A DNA stretch of 64,000 nucleotides from Streptomyces cylindrosporus (GCF_022698165.1 NZ_JALDAY010000005.1:372001-436000), one strand, 5' to 3'. Positions 33,229 through 43,031 are shown, counted from the first letter of the stretch. The notes: a model not told the origin generated them from the letters alone. Numbers and translations are program-made.

Positions 33229-34437
33229 ATGGGCACGACCACCGAGGTCGAGGACCTGCTGCGCCTCAGCGCGCCGCAGGTCCTCGGCGCGCTGGTGAGA
33301 CGGTACGGCCACTTCGACGCCGCCGAGGACGCCGTACAGGAGGCACTCCTCGCCGCGGCCGGGCAGTGGCCGTCGGCGGGGGTCCCGGACAATCCGCGCG
33401 GCTGGCTGATCAGGGTGGCCGCGCGGCGGCTGACGGACGCCCTGCGGGCGGAGGAGGCGCGGCGGGCGCGGGAGGAGCGGGTGGCGGCGCTGGAACCCCG
33501 GGTGCCGTACACCCTCGACGACCGGGCCCCGCGCGAGGACGACACCCTCACGCTCCTCTTCCTGTGCTGCCATCCGGACCTGACCAAGGCCGGGCAGATC
33601 GCCCTCACCCTGCGCGCGGTCGGCGGTCTGACGACGGCCGAGATCGCCCGCGCGTACCTGGTCCCCGAGGCGACCATGGCCCAGCGGATCAGCCGGGCCA
33701 AGCAGAAGGTGCGGGGCGTGCGGTTCGGGCGCCCGGACCACTGGGAGCAGCGCCTGCCCGCGGTCCTGCACACCCTCTACCTGATCTTCAACGAGGGCTA
33801 CACGGCGACCTCCGGCGCCGGTCTGCAACGCCGTGACCTGGCCCGTGAGGCGATCCGGCTGACCCGGGCGGTCCACCGCCTCCTCCCGGACGACGGCGAG
33901 GTGGCCGGTCTGCTCGCCCTGATGCTGCTCACCGACGCCCGCCGCGACGCCCGCACCGGCCCGCACGGCGAGCTCGTGCCGCTCGACGAGCAGGACCGGG
34001 CGCGCTGGGACAAGGCGGCGGTCGAGGAGGGCGTCGCACTGGTCACCCGGGCGCTGTCCCGGGGCCCGGCGGGCCCGTACCAGCTGCGGGCCGCCATCGC
34101 CGCCGTGCACGACGAGGCGCCGTCCGCGGCGGAGACCGACTGGCAGGAGATCCTCGGCCTGTACGAGGTGCTGGTCCGGCTCGTCCCGGGTCCCGTCGAG
34201 CGCCTCAACCGGGCCGTGGCCCTCGCCATGGTCGACGGCCCGGCGGCCGGCCTGGCGGAACTCGCCGTGCTGGAACCGGAGTTGGGCCACCGCCTGGACG
34301 CGGTCCGGGCCCATCTGCTGGAGCGGGCGGGCGCGTACGACGACGCCCGGACCGCCTATGAGACGGCCGCCGCGAAGACCCTGAGCCTGCCCGAGCAGCG
34401 CTATCTGCGCGAGCGGGCGGCCCGTCTGAGGGCCTAG
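33229..34437 (+). CDS. ECF42-group sigma factor with C-terminal TPR-like extension
   Basis: A 402-residue ECF sigma factor. Region 2 (AEDAVQEALLAAAGQWP) and region 4 (GGLTTAEIARAYLVPEATMAQRISRAKQKV, in part) fill the first 170 residues. The remaining 230 residues carry the helical extension of the ECF42 group, including HTLYLIFNEGYTATSG. No anti-sigma gene is nearby. In this group the extension replaces the anti-sigma factor as the control element. It is preceded by the DGPF gene. Confidence 0.93.
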   Translation: MGTTTEVEDLLRLSAPQVLGALVRRYGHFDAAEDAVQEALLAAAGQWPSAGVPDNPRGWLIRVAARRLTDALRAEEARRAREERVAALEPRVPYTLDDRAPREDDTLTLLFLCCHPDLTKAGQIALTLRAVGGLTTAEIARAYLVPEATMAQRISRAKQKVRGVRFGRPDHWEQRLPAVLHTLYLIFNEGYTATSGAGLQRRDLAREAIRLTRAVHRLLPDDGEVAGLLALMLLTDARRDARTGPHGELVPLDEQDRARWDKAAVEEGVALVTRALSRGPAGPYQLRAAIAAVHDEAPSAAETDWQEILGLYEVLVRLVPGPVERLNRAVALAMVDGPAAGLAELAVLEPELGHRLDAVRAHLLERAGAYDDARTAYETAAAKTLSLPEQRYLRERAARLRA

Positions 34438-34446
34438 CGTGATCCC

Positions 34447-34773
34447 ATGAGCGACCCCATCCTGCACCTGACCGAGCGCGCCCTCTGGGAAGCCGCCCGC
34501 GTGAGCGGCACGTACGAGATCTCCACCCGTGGCAAGACCCTCAAGGAGGAGGGCTTCATCCACCTCTCCACCCGCGCGCAGCTGCCGCGCACGGCCCGCT
34601 TCTACGAGGGCCTCGACGACCTGGTGGTCCTGGTCGTCGACCCCGGACGGCTCGACGTCCCCGTGAAGTACGAGTCCGGTGAGCCCGGCGGGGAGGAGTT
34701 CCCGCACGTGTACGGGCCGATCCCGGTGGAGGCCGTGGTGGCCGTCGAGCCGTGGGTGTGGCCGGGCGGCTAG
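34447..34773 (+). CDS. DUF952-family protein
   Basis: A 108-residue protein with HLTERALWEAA at the N terminus and EGFIHLSTRAQLPRTARFY, the signature of DUF952, ending FPHVYGPIPVEAVVAVEPW. The fold is compact and the function unknown. It starts 10 nt after the ECF42 stop and is likely co-transcribed. Its stop overlaps the convergent VOC gene by 4 bp. Confidence 0.88.
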   Translation: MSDPILHLTERALWEAARVSGTYEISTRGKTLKEEGFIHLSTRAQLPRTARFYEGLDDLVVLVVDPGRLDVPVKYESGEPGGEEFPHVYGPIPVEAVVAVEPWVWPGG

Positions 34774-35519
34774 CCCGCGGGCCTCGGCAGCCCGCCCGTC
34801 TCCGGGTCGCGGCCCGTGAGGCAGTACGCGGCGCCCGTCGGGTCGCGCAGCACCGTCCAGTGCGGGCCGGCGGAGACGAACTCCGCGCCCAACTCCTCGT
34901 GTTGGGCACGCGTGGCCTCGATGTCGGCGCAGGCGAGGTCCAGGTGGGCGGCCGTCTCCCGCTCCTCGCCCAGGCGTTGGAGGAGGACGCGGACCGGGAG
35001 GCCGGGCGGGGGCTTGAGGACGTGGAACTCGGGGCGGGAGCCGGCGAAAGACTCCCAGCCGCCCAACAGGGCGGTCCAGAAGGCGACTTCGGCGTCGTAC
35101 CGGGAAGGCGCGAGGTCGATGCAGACCTGGTCGAGGCGGGTGCCGCCAACGACGGGCGGGCGGACCGACTCGCCGTGCGCCTCGACGGCGCAGAACAGCT
35201 GGCCGGCGGGGGAGCGCAGGACGATCAGCGTCCCCTCGTCGAGGACGACCGCCGCACCGAGCCGCACCGCCGTGTCCGCGAAGTCCCTCACGTCGTCCAC
35301 CGAGAAGTCGAGATGGGCGCCGCCCGGGCCCGCCTCGACCCCCTGCACCTTGACGCAGGCGTCGGCGCCGTCGTGCAGGAGGGTCGTGAACTGCTTTTGC
35401 TCACCGCGGAGTTCGGACAGCCGGGTGCCCGTGACGGCGGTCCAGAAGTCGCAGGCGCGGCCGAAGTCCCGGGCCGGCCGGTCGATGAAGGCGTACGTCC
35501 AGCGGACCGGTCCGCTCAC
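34770..35519 (-). CDS. Double VOC (glyoxalase-fold) protein
   Basis: A 249-residue protein made of two vicinal-oxygen-chelate modules (about 8-115 and 130-235). Each has beta-alpha-beta-beta-beta order and motifs such as AHLDFSVDD and AHLDLACADI. It is likely a metal-dependent dioxygenase, lyase or resistance protein, but the substrate is unreadable. It overlaps the downstream end of the next VOC gene by 4 bp (start in stop), so the pair is coupled. Confidence 0.88.
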   Translation of the reverse strand: MSGPVRWTYAFIDRPARDFGRACDFWTAVTGTRLSELRGEQKQFTTLLHDGADACVKVQGVEAGPGGAHLDFSVDDVRDFADTAVRLGAAVVLDEGTLIVLRSPAGQLFCAVEAHGESVRPPVVGGTRLDQVCIDLAPSRYDAEVAFWTALLGGWESFAGSRPEFHVLKPPPGLPVRVLLQRLGEERETAAHLDLACADIEATRAQHEELGAEFVSAGPHWTVLRDPTGAAYCLTGRDPETGGLPRPAG

Positions 35520-35929
35520 GCCTTGCGCTCCATGAACCGCAGCATGTTGCCCGCCGGGTCGCGGAACGCGCAGTCACGCACCCCGTACGGCATGTCCATC
35601 GGCTCCTGGAGGACGTCGGCGCCGGCGTCCCGGACGCGGGCGAACAGGGCGTCGCAGTCCTCGGTGGTGAAGTTGACCCCGCGCAGCACGCCCTTGGCCA
35701 GCAGCTGCTCCATCGCCTCCCGGTCGGCGGGGGAGAGGTCGGGGTTGGCCGCGGGCGGCTCCAGGACGATCGACACGTCCGGCTGCAACGGCGACCCGAC
35801 GGTCGTCCACCGCATCCCCTCGTACTTGACGTCGTTGCGGACCTCCAGGCCCAGGACGTCGCAGTAGAAGGCGATCGCCTTGTCGTGGTCGTCGACGGCG
35901 ATGAAACAGGTGTGGAGTTTCAGGTCCAT
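35516..35929 (-). CDS. Single-domain VOC protein
   Basis: A 137-residue glyoxalase/bleomycin-resistance-fold protein. Visible motifs are FIAVDDHDKAIAFYCDVLGLEV (about 9-30, in part), GVNFTTEDC and CAFRDPAGNMLRFME. It lies 10 nt downstream of the AraC regulator gene and overlaps the second VOC gene. The three genes read as one operon. Confidence 0.9.
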   Translation of the reverse strand: MDLKLHTCFIAVDDHDKAIAFYCDVLGLEVRNDVKYEGMRWTTVGSPLQPDVSIVLEPPAANPDLSPADREAMEQLLAKGVLRGVNFTTEDCDALFARVRDAGADVLQEPMDMPYGVRDCAFRDPAGNMLRFMERKA

Positions 35930-35938
35930 GGCCCCAAT

Positions 35939-36343
35939 CTAGGGCCGGTACTCCCGCTTCGGGCGCGTGTACGCCCGCACCACGCAGGGCGGGATCTCCG
36001 CGCTCTCCTCGTGCGAGCGGGCGCGATAGGAGCTCGGGGTCTCGCCCACCAGTTCGGTGAAGCGGGCGCTGAAGGAGCCGAGGGAGGTGCAGCCGACGGC
36101 CATGCAGACCTCGGTCACCGTGAGGTCGCCGCGGCGCAGCAGGGTCTTGGCGCGCTCGACGCGGCGGGTCATGAGATAGGCGTACGGGGTCTCGCCGTAC
36201 GCCGTGCGGAACGCTCGCTGGAAGTGGCCCGGCGACATCAGCGCGGTGCGGGCGAGGGCGGAGACGTCGAGGGGTTCGGCGTACTCGCGGTCCATCCGGT
36301 CGCGGGCCTTGCGCAGACGTACCAGATCCTCACGGTTCACCAC
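35939..36343 (-). CDS. AraC-family regulator, DNA-binding domain only
   Basis: A 134-residue protein with the two AraC helix-turn-helix motifs (PLDVSALARTALMSPGHFQRAF and LTVTEVCMAVGCTSLGSFSARF, in part) and almost nothing else. It therefore lacks a separate sensor domain. It is first in an operon with two VOC genes and probably controls them. GTG 36343 or GTG 36340 may start translation. Confidence 0.9.
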   Translation of the reverse strand: MVNREDLVRLRKARDRMDREYAEPLDVSALARTALMSPGHFQRAFRTAYGETPYAYLMTRRVERAKTLLRRGDLTVTEVCMAVGCTSLGSFSARFTELVGETPSSYRARSHEESAEIPPCVVRAYTRPKREYRP

Positions 36344-36442
36344 GTCAGGATCGCACGATCCTCACCCGCCGGGCGCGTGGTCCTGGAGTGTCCTTTGCCC
36401 TCAGTTCGCCTCCCGTACGAAACCCCTTGCTCCCATAGGGGA

Positions 36443-37597
36443 ATGGACCACATCACGTTCCTCGTGGCGGTCGTGATCGTCACGGCACTGGCCTTCGACT
36501 TCACCAACGGATTCCACGACACCGCGAACGCGATGGCGACGTCCATCGCGACCGGCGCGCTCAAACCCAAAGTGGCGGTGCTGATCAGCGGAGTGCTCAA
36601 CGTCGTCGGGGCATTCCTGTCGACGGAAGTCGCCAAGACGATCTCCGGCGGGATCGTGGACGACACGCTCGTCACCCCGGGAATGATCTTCGCGGGGCTG
36701 ATCGGGGCGATCCTGTGGAACCTGCTGACCTGGCTGGTCGGGCTGCCCTCCAGCTCCTCGCACGCTCTGTTCGGCGGGCTGATCGGCGCCGTGTGGGTGG
36801 GCGCCGGCTCCGACGGCGTGCACTTTGACAAGGTTGTCGAGAAGATCCTGATCCCCGCGGTGGCCTCGCCGGTCGTGGCCGGTCTCGCGGCGCTGTTCGC
36901 CACCTACCTCGCGTACAAGCTCACCGCCCGCGCCCGCAAGCAGTCGGTGACCAAGGGCTTCCGGCTCGGCCAGATCGCCTCGGCCTCGCTGGTCTCGCTC
37001 GCGCACGGCACCAACGACGCGCAGAAGACCATGGGCGTCATCACGCTGACGCTGATCTCGGCGGGCGCTCTCGGCCATGACGCCGGTCCGCCGGTGTGGG
37101 TGATCGCCTCGGCCGGTCTCGCCATCGGCCTCGGCACGTACATCGGCGGCTGGCGGATCATCCGCACCATGGGCAAGGGCCTGACCGAGATCGAGTCGCC
37201 GCAGGGCTTCGCCGCGGAGACGGCCTCCACCACCGTCATCCTCACCTCCGCCCACCTGGGCTTCGCCCTGTCCACCACGCAGGTGGCCTCGGGCTCCATC
37301 CTCGGCGCGGGCCTGGGCCGGCGCCTCGCGGAGGTCCGCTGGGGCGTCGCGGGCAAGATGGTGGTCGCCTGGCTGATCACGCTGCCCGCGGCCGCGCTGG
37401 TCGGCGGGGTCTCCGCGGCCGCGGTCAAGCACGGCGGCAACTTCGGCACGGTCGTGGTCGCGCTGATCGGTGCCGCGGTCGCCGCGGGCATCGTCATGCT
37501 CTCGCGCCGCAACCCGGTGCACGCGAACAACGTCAACGACCACCACGAGGTCGCCATCCGCACCGAGCCGCCGGCCACGGTCGGCACGGCCGCCTGA
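36443..37597 (+). CDS. Pit-family low-affinity phosphate transporter
   Basis: Proton-coupled phosphate permease of the PiT family, 384 residues with about ten membrane helices. Both conserved PiT signatures are visible: FDFTNGFHDTANAMAT (about 18-33) and SLAHGTNDAQKTMGVI (about 184-199). The ATG at 36443 has AGGGGA upstream. It is followed by a small membrane protein and a polyphosphate kinase, which suggests a phosphate uptake and storage operon. I looked for a PHO box and found only single GTTCACC-like units. Confidence 0.95.
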   Translation: MDHITFLVAVVIVTALAFDFTNGFHDTANAMATSIATGALKPKVAVLISGVLNVVGAFLSTEVAKTISGGIVDDTLVTPGMIFAGLIGAILWNLLTWLVGLPSSSSHALFGGLIGAVWVGAGSDGVHFDKVVEKILIPAVASPVVAGLAALFATYLAYKLTARARKQSVTKGFRLGQIASASLVSLAHGTNDAQKTMGVITLTLISAGALGHDAGPPVWVIASAGLAIGLGTYIGGWRIIRTMGKGLTEIESPQGFAAETASTTVILTSAHLGFALSTTQVASGSILGAGLGRRLAEVRWGVAGKMVVAWLITLPAAALVGGVSAAAVKHGGNFGTVVVALIGAAVAAGIVMLSRRNPVHANNVNDHHEVAIRTEPPATVGTAA

Positions 37598-37613
37598 GGC
37601 AAGGGGAGTTTCC

Positions 37614-37856
37614 ATGGATCTCGACTGGAGCGCACTCGGCCAGGTCACCGCGGTGAGCCTCGGCGTCACCGTCGCCGTGGTCGTCGTCTTCGCGCTCGGC
37701 GTACTGGGCCTCGCCCGCTACGAGGGGGCCCGCGAGGAGGGCGGCGCGGACGGCGGCACCTCGACCCTCGGCATGGCGCAGGCCGGCCTGTGCTTCCTGG
37801 CCTGCGCGGCCGTGGTGGCGTACGGCATCTATCTCATCGTGCCGCAGTTCCACTGA
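37614..37856 (+). CDS. Small membrane protein of the phosphate operon
   Basis: An 80-residue protein with two membrane helices (about 9-31, ending in LGLARYEG, and 56-76). It lies 16 nt after the pit stop, with GGGGAG before its ATG, so it is co-transcribed. It may assist the transporter; no function is established. Confidence 0.85.
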   Translation: MDLDWSALGQVTAVSLGVTVAVVVVFALGVLGLARYEGAREEGGADGGTSTLGMAQAGLCFLACAAVVAYGIYLIVPQFH

Positions 37857-37876
37857 GACGGCAGTCAGGAGCAGGA

Positions 37877-38779
37877 ATGACCACACCGCCCTTGCTGACA
37901 GAGCTGCCCGACCTGAAGGTCGACTACAGCGACCCCGACGACCCCGTACTCATCCGCCCGGACGGTTCGCCGATCGACACCTGGCGGGAGAACTACCCGT
38001 ACGCGCACCGCATGGAGCGCAAGGAGTACGACTGGCACAAGCGGCTCCAGCAGATCGAGCTGCTGAAGCTGCAGAGCTGGATCAAGGAGACCGGGCGCCG
38101 GCTCGTCATCGTCTTCGAGGGACGGGACGCGGCCGGCAAGGGCGGCACCATCAAACGCTTCACCGAGCACCTCAACCCGCGCGGCGCCCGGGTGGTGGCC
38201 CTGGAGAAGCCCACGGAGCGCGAGAGCGGCCAGTGGTACTTCCAGCGGTACGTCGAACACCTCCCGACCGCCGGGGAGATCGTGCTGTTCGACCGGTCCT
38301 GGTACAACCGGGCCGGCGTCGAGCGGGTCATGGGCTTCTGCACGGACGACCAGTACCGGCGCTTCATGCGCCAGGCCCCGCTGTTCGAGCGGATGCTCGC
38401 GGACGACGGCGTGGACCTGATCAAGTTCTGGTTCTCGGTCTCCCAGGGCGAGCAGCGCACCCGCTTCACGATCCGTCAGGTGGACCCCGTACGGCAGTGG
38501 AAGCTCAGCCCGATGGACCTCGCTTCCCTCGACCGCTGGGACGACTACACCGCTGCCAAGGTCGCGATGTTCCGCGAGACGGACACCGAGCACGCGCCGT
38601 GGACCGTGGTGAAGAGCAACGACAAGAAGCGCGCCCGCGTCGAGGCCATGCGCAGTGTGCTGGCCCGCTTCGACTACGACGACAAGGACGAGGAGGTCGT
38701 CGGCCGCCCCGACCCGCGGATCGTGGGCGCGGCGGCGGGCCTGCTGGAAGCCGGGGAGGACGACCACGGCGGCCGTTAG
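37877..38779 (+). CDS. ppk2: Polyphosphate kinase 2 (PPK2)
   Basis: Transfers phosphate between polyphosphate and nucleoside phosphates. The 300-residue, one-domain protein has Walker A FEGRDAAGKGG (80-90), the lid region EKPTERESGQWYFQRYV (110-126) and Walker B FDRSWYNRAGVE (138-149). The single-domain size points to class I, which prefers NDP/NTP. The ATG at 37877 follows CAGGAGCAGG. It is third in the Pit operon and is ended by a strong terminator. Confidence 0.94.
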   Translation: MTTPPLLTELPDLKVDYSDPDDPVLIRPDGSPIDTWRENYPYAHRMERKEYDWHKRLQQIELLKLQSWIKETGRRLVIVFEGRDAAGKGGTIKRFTEHLNPRGARVVALEKPTERESGQWYFQRYVEHLPTAGEIVLFDRSWYNRAGVERVMGFCTDDQYRRFMRQAPLFERMLADDGVDLIKFWFSVSQGEQRTRFTIRQVDPVRQWKLSPMDLASLDRWDDYTAAKVAMFRETDTEHAPWTVVKSNDKKRARVEAMRSVLARFDYDDKDEEVVGRPDPRIVGAAAGLLEAGEDDHGGR

Positions 38780-38784
38780 GAACG

Positions 38785-38824
38785 CCGAAGGGGCCCGGTC
38801 GATGCACCGACCGGGCCCCTTCGG
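38785..38824. terminator. Strong bidirectional terminator between ppk2 and sodN
   Basis: A perfect 17-bp stem (38785-38801 with 38808-38824) has a 6-nt loop. It lies 5 nt after the ppk2 stop and about 60 nt from the sodN stop, serving both converging units. Confidence 0.9.
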
Positions 38825-38882
38825 TATGCCCTCGGACCCGCGATGGTGCACCGATCGCCGGTCCCCGCGAACGAGTCGTCCG

Positions 38883-39278
38883 TCAGGCCTTCTTGGTCTC
38901 CCAGAAGATCTTGTCGATCTGGGCGATGTAGTCCAGAGCCTTCTGGCCGGTGGCCGGGTCGGTGGACGCCTTGGCGGCCGACAGGGCCTTCAGGGTGTCG
39001 TTGACCAGCTGGTGCAGCTCCGGGTACTTCTCGAAGTGCGGGGGCTTGAAGTAGTCGCTCCAGAGCACCGAGACGTGGTGCTTCGCGAGCTCGGCACGCT
39101 GCTCCTTGATGACGGTGGCGCGCGCCTGGAAGTGCGGGTCGTCGTTGCCGGCCATCTTTTCCTGGACGGCCTTCACCGACTCCGCCTCGATGCGGGCCTG
39201 GGCCGGGTCGTACACACCGCAGGGCAGGTCGCAGTGTGCGCTGACCTTGACCTTGGGGGCAAACAGGCGGGAAAGCAT
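38883..39278 (-). CDS. sodN: Nickel superoxide dismutase
   Basis: Cytoplasmic Ni-dependent superoxide dismutase, 131 residues. The pro-peptide MLSRLFAPKVKVSA (14 residues) precedes the nickel hook HCDLPCGVYDPA, in which His1, Cys2 and Cys6 of the mature enzyme bind nickel. The remainder is the four-helix bundle. The ATG at 39278 has GGAAGGA upstream. The maturation protease gene sodX is divergent, 145 bp away. In Streptomyces transcription is repressed by Nur when nickel is low; I did not find a clear Nur box. Confidence 0.97.
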   Translation of the reverse strand: MLSRLFAPKVKVSAHCDLPCGVYDPAQARIEAESVKAVQEKMAGNDDPHFQARATVIKEQRAELAKHHVSVLWSDYFKPPHFEKYPELHQLVNDTLKALSAAKASTDPATGQKALDYIAQIDKIFWETKKA

Positions 39279-39423
39279 GGAGCATTCCTTCCTCGTGATC
39301 GTCTTCTCAGGTGGGACATTACTCCCTGGGAGAGGGGATTTCGCGAGTGCCCCCATGGGCTTAGGACAAAAGTCCGGGGTCAGACTGAGACTGGTGGATG
39401 AACGTACCGGGGAGGTGCCGGGC

Positions 39424-39858
39424 ATGCCGGAGCTGTCGCAGGAGATGGAGCGCGGGCGGGCGTTGCTGCCCTTCGGGGTGGCCGAGGTGACCGGGCCCTC
39501 CATGGTGCCCACGCTCCACCACGGGGACCGCCTCGTGGTGCAGTACGGCGCCCGGATCCGGCCCGGGGACGTCGTGGTGCTGCGGCATCCCTTCCAGCAG
39601 GACCTGCTGGTCGTCAAGCGGGCCGCCGAGCGGCGCGAGGGCGGCTGGTGGGTGCTCGGCGACAACGCCTACGCGGGCGGCGACAGCACGGACTACGGCA
39701 CCGTCCCGGAGGACCTGGTGCTGGGCAGGGTCCGCTTCCGCTACCGGCCGCTCAAGGACGGTCAGCGCTCGCCCTTCGCGGCCGTGCGCTGGGCGCTGTC
39801 GGCTGCCCGGCCCGTGCTGTCCGACCGGTCGGCCTCCAGGCGCTTGCGGGCCCGGTAG
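39424..39858 (+). CDS. sodX: Nickel-SOD maturation protease SodX
   Basis: A 144-residue protease of the signal-peptidase (S26) fold without a membrane anchor, which removes the SodN pro-peptide. The catalytic dyad is Ser26 (TGPSMVPTL) and Lys65 (LLVVKRAAE), and the box GDNAYAGGDSTDYG is conserved. The ATG at 39424 has GGGGAGG 8-9 nt upstream. Its last 97 bp overlap the end of the convergent CGNR gene. Confidence 0.94.
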   Translation: MPELSQEMERGRALLPFGVAEVTGPSMVPTLHHGDRLVVQYGARIRPGDVVVLRHPFQQDLLVVKRAAERREGGWWVLGDNAYAGGDSTDYGTVPEDLVLGRVRFRYRPLKDGQRSPFAAVRWALSAARPVLSDRSASRRLRAR

Positions 39859-40391
39859 GCGGCCACGTTGGCCCGGGTGGCGCAGCGGTCGGAGCAGTAG
39901 CGGCGGGAGCGGTTCGTGGACGTGTCCAGGTAGGCGTTGCGGCACGGGGCCGCCTCGCACAGGCCCAGGCGGTCCACGCCGTACTCGGTGAGGTGGAAGG
40001 CCAGGCCCATCGCCGCGATGGCCGCGTAGCCCGCCGTCGCGTTCGACGGGTGGTCCGCCAGGTGCATGTGCCACAGCGGGCGGCCGTCCTCGTCCCGGTG
40101 GTCGTGGCCGGAGATCTGCGGGCTGACCGGGAACTCCAGCAGCAGCGAGTTCAGCAGGTTCACCGCGAGGGTCTCGTCGCCGCCGTCCGCGGCCTCGAAG
40201 ACCGCCCGCAGCCGCGCCCGGACCGAACGGAAGCGCGTGACGTCGGCCTCGGTGGTGCGGCGGGCCGCCTCCTGGCTGTTGCCGAACAGGTCGCGGACGG
40301 CCTCCACCGAGGTGAGCGAGTCCTTGCCCCGCAGCGGTTCCTCGGTGTTGACGAGACGGACGGCATGGTCCGAGTAATAGGCCAGTTCCAC
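39762..40391 (-). CDS. CGNR zinc-finger / ABATE-domain regulator
   Basis: A 209-residue protein. It has an N-terminal ABATE-type domain (VRLVNTEEPLRG, about 11-22) and a C-terminal CGNR zinc finger with CEAAPCRNAYLD and SRRYCSDRCATRANVAAYRAR (in part), a DNA-binding module of putative stress regulators. It is convergent with sodX, and the two coding regions overlap by 97 bp. The targets are unknown. Confidence 0.88.
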   Translation of the reverse strand: MELAYYSDHAVRLVNTEEPLRGKDSLTSVEAVRDLFGNSQEAARRTTEADVTRFRSVRARLRAVFEAADGGDETLAVNLLNSLLLEFPVSPQISGHDHRDEDGRPLWHMHLADHPSNATAGYAAIAAMGLAFHLTEYGVDRLGLCEAAPCRNAYLDTSTNRSRRYCSDRCATRANVAAYRARKRLEADRSDSTGRAADSAQRTAAKGER

Positions 40392-40491
40392 TTGTAGTCC
40401 TTACGGAGGAGCTCTATCGTCGTGGGTGCGGTCAGGTAATGGCTGATTGCACTTCCAGGGTATTACGACTGTGTCTGCGGAGGGGGCTTCC

Positions 40492-41259
40492 ATGGCCACG
40501 AGCACCGGAACGACCGGAACCGACTGGCACGCCTGGCAGGAGAGCTGGGACCGGCAGCAGGAGTGGTACATGCCGGACCGCGAGGAACGCTTCCGGATCA
40601 TGCTCGACATGACCGAGGCCCTCGTCGGCACCGCCCCGCGCGTCCTCGACCTGGCCTGCGGCACCGGCAGCATCACCGCCCGCCTGCTCGCCCGCTTCCC
40701 CGACGCCACCAGCACGGGCGTCGACCTCGACCCGGCGCTCCTCGCCATCGCCCGCGGCACCTTCGAGGGCGACGGGCGGGTCACCCTCGTGGACGCCGAC
40801 CTCAAGGACCCGGAGTGGACGACGAGGCTGCCGTACGACTCGTACGACTGCGTACTGACCGCGACCGCCCTCCACTGGCTGCACAGCGAACCCCTCGCGG
40901 CCCTCTACGGTCAGGTCGCGGAACTCGTCCGCGACGGCGGTGTCTTCATGAACGCGGACCACATGATCGACGAGACGACGCCCCGGATCAACGCGGCCGA
41001 GCGTGCGCGGCGGCACGCCGGCATGGACCAGGCCAAGCGCGACGGCGCCCTGGACTGGGCCGAGTGGTGGCAGCTCGCCGCGCAGGACCCGGTGCTGGCC
41101 GGACCCACCGCCCGCCGCTACGAGATCTACGGCGAACACGCCGACGGTGACATGCCCTCGCCGGACTGGCACGCGCGCACGCTGCGCGCGGCGGGCTTCG
41201 GCGAGGCCCGGCCGGTGTGGTGCTCGCCCTCGGACACCCTGCTGCTCGCCCTCAAGTAG
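40492..41259 (+). CDS. SAM-dependent class I methyltransferase
   Basis: A 255-residue methyltransferase with motif I VLDLACGTGS (50-59), an acidic residue after strand 2 (GVDLD) and a post-motif ALHWLHSEPL. The ATG at 40492 has GGAGGGGG upstream; a GTG 21 nt earlier would bury it. The substrate is not readable from sequence. It ends in a terminator shared with the amino-acid ABC operon. Confidence 0.88.
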   Translation: MATSTGTTGTDWHAWQESWDRQQEWYMPDREERFRIMLDMTEALVGTAPRVLDLACGTGSITARLLARFPDATSTGVDLDPALLAIARGTFEGDGRVTLVDADLKDPEWTTRLPYDSYDCVLTATALHWLHSEPLAALYGQVAELVRDGGVFMNADHMIDETTPRINAAERARRHAGMDQAKRDGALDWAEWWQLAAQDPVLAGPTARRYEIYGEHADGDMPSPDWHARTLRAAGFGEARPVWCSPSDTLLLALK

Positions 41260-41276
41260 CCCACCGGGCAAGCGAG

Positions 41277-41309
41277 AAGGGGCGGTACGGAGTACCCGTA
41301 CCGCCCCTT
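41277..41309. terminator. Terminator between methyltransferase and ABC operon
   Basis: A perfect 14-bp stem (41277-41290 with 41296-41309) has a 5-nt loop and is followed by T residues on the plus strand. It separates two convergent units. Confidence 0.88.
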
Positions 41310-41322
41310 TCCCGTCGTACCG

Positions 41323-42092
<770 letters not shown>

Positions 42093-42096
<4 letters not shown>

Positions 42097-43031
42097 GCCG
42101 CGCCTCCCTTCGGGCGGCCGAGTGAGAACAGGTTGGCGCGCACCTTCTGTAGGGGCGTCGGCGGCAGGGCGCGGCTGGAACCGCGCGCGTAGTACCGCTC
42201 GATGTAGTACTGGCCCACGCTCAGGACCGAGGTCATGATCAGGTACCAGGCCGCGGCGAGGAAGTACATCTCCACCGGGGCACCGGAGTTCTGGCCGATG
42301 TCCTGGGCGTAGCGGAACAGCTCCGGATACTGGACGGCCGCCACGAGCGAGGTCGTCTTCAGCATGTTGATGACCTCGTTGCCCGTCGGCGGCACGATCA
42401 CGCGCATCGCCTGCGGGATCACGATCCGGCGCAGCGTCTTGCCATGGCTCATGCCCAGCGCGTGGGCGGCCTCGGTCTGGCCCTCGTCGACGGCGAGCAG
42501 GCCGGCGCGGCAGATCTCGGCCATGTACGCGGCCTCGTTGAGGCCGAGGCCGAGCAGCGCCGTCAGCAGCGGCGTCATGAAGTCGGACCAGTAGTTCTTG
42601 TAGATCGGCCCGAGGTTGATGTACTCGAAGACCAGGCCCAGGTTGAACCAGAGGAACAGCTGGACCAGGACCGGGGTGCCGCGGAAGAACCAGATGTAGA
42701 ACCAGGCGATCGACGAGGTCACCGGGTTCTTCGACAGCCGCATGACGGCGAGGACGATGCCGCCGACGATGCCGATCAGCATCGACAGGACCGTCAGTAG
42801 CAGGGTCTTGCCGACGCCGGTCATGATGCGGTCGTCGAAGAAGTAGTCGGGGACCGCGTGCCAGTTGATCTTGCCCTGGCCGAACGCGTAGATGATCGCG
42901 ACCAGGATGGCGATCGCGATGACGGCGGTGACGTACCGCCCGTAGTGCCGGACCGGAATGGCCTTGATGGCCTCCGGGCCGGCCGGGGGCGTGTCCTTCG
43001 GCCCCGCCGTCTTGTCGATGTCAGAAGTCAC
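42093..43031 (-). CDS. Polar amino-acid ABC transporter permease
   Basis: A 312-residue HisM-type permease. It has a Pro-rich cytoplasmic start, one extra N-terminal helix (VTAVIAIAILVAIIYAFG) and the core with GIVGGIVLAVMRLS and the EAA-type loop AHALGMSHGKTLRRIVIPQAMR. Only one permease gene is present, so it probably forms a homodimer. It lies 44 nt downstream of the binding-protein gene in the same operon. Confidence 0.94.

Noticed and set aside
36331..36443. PHO box upstream of the Pit gene
   Set aside because: Only single GTTCACC-like units are seen. The required 11-bp direct repeats are absent.
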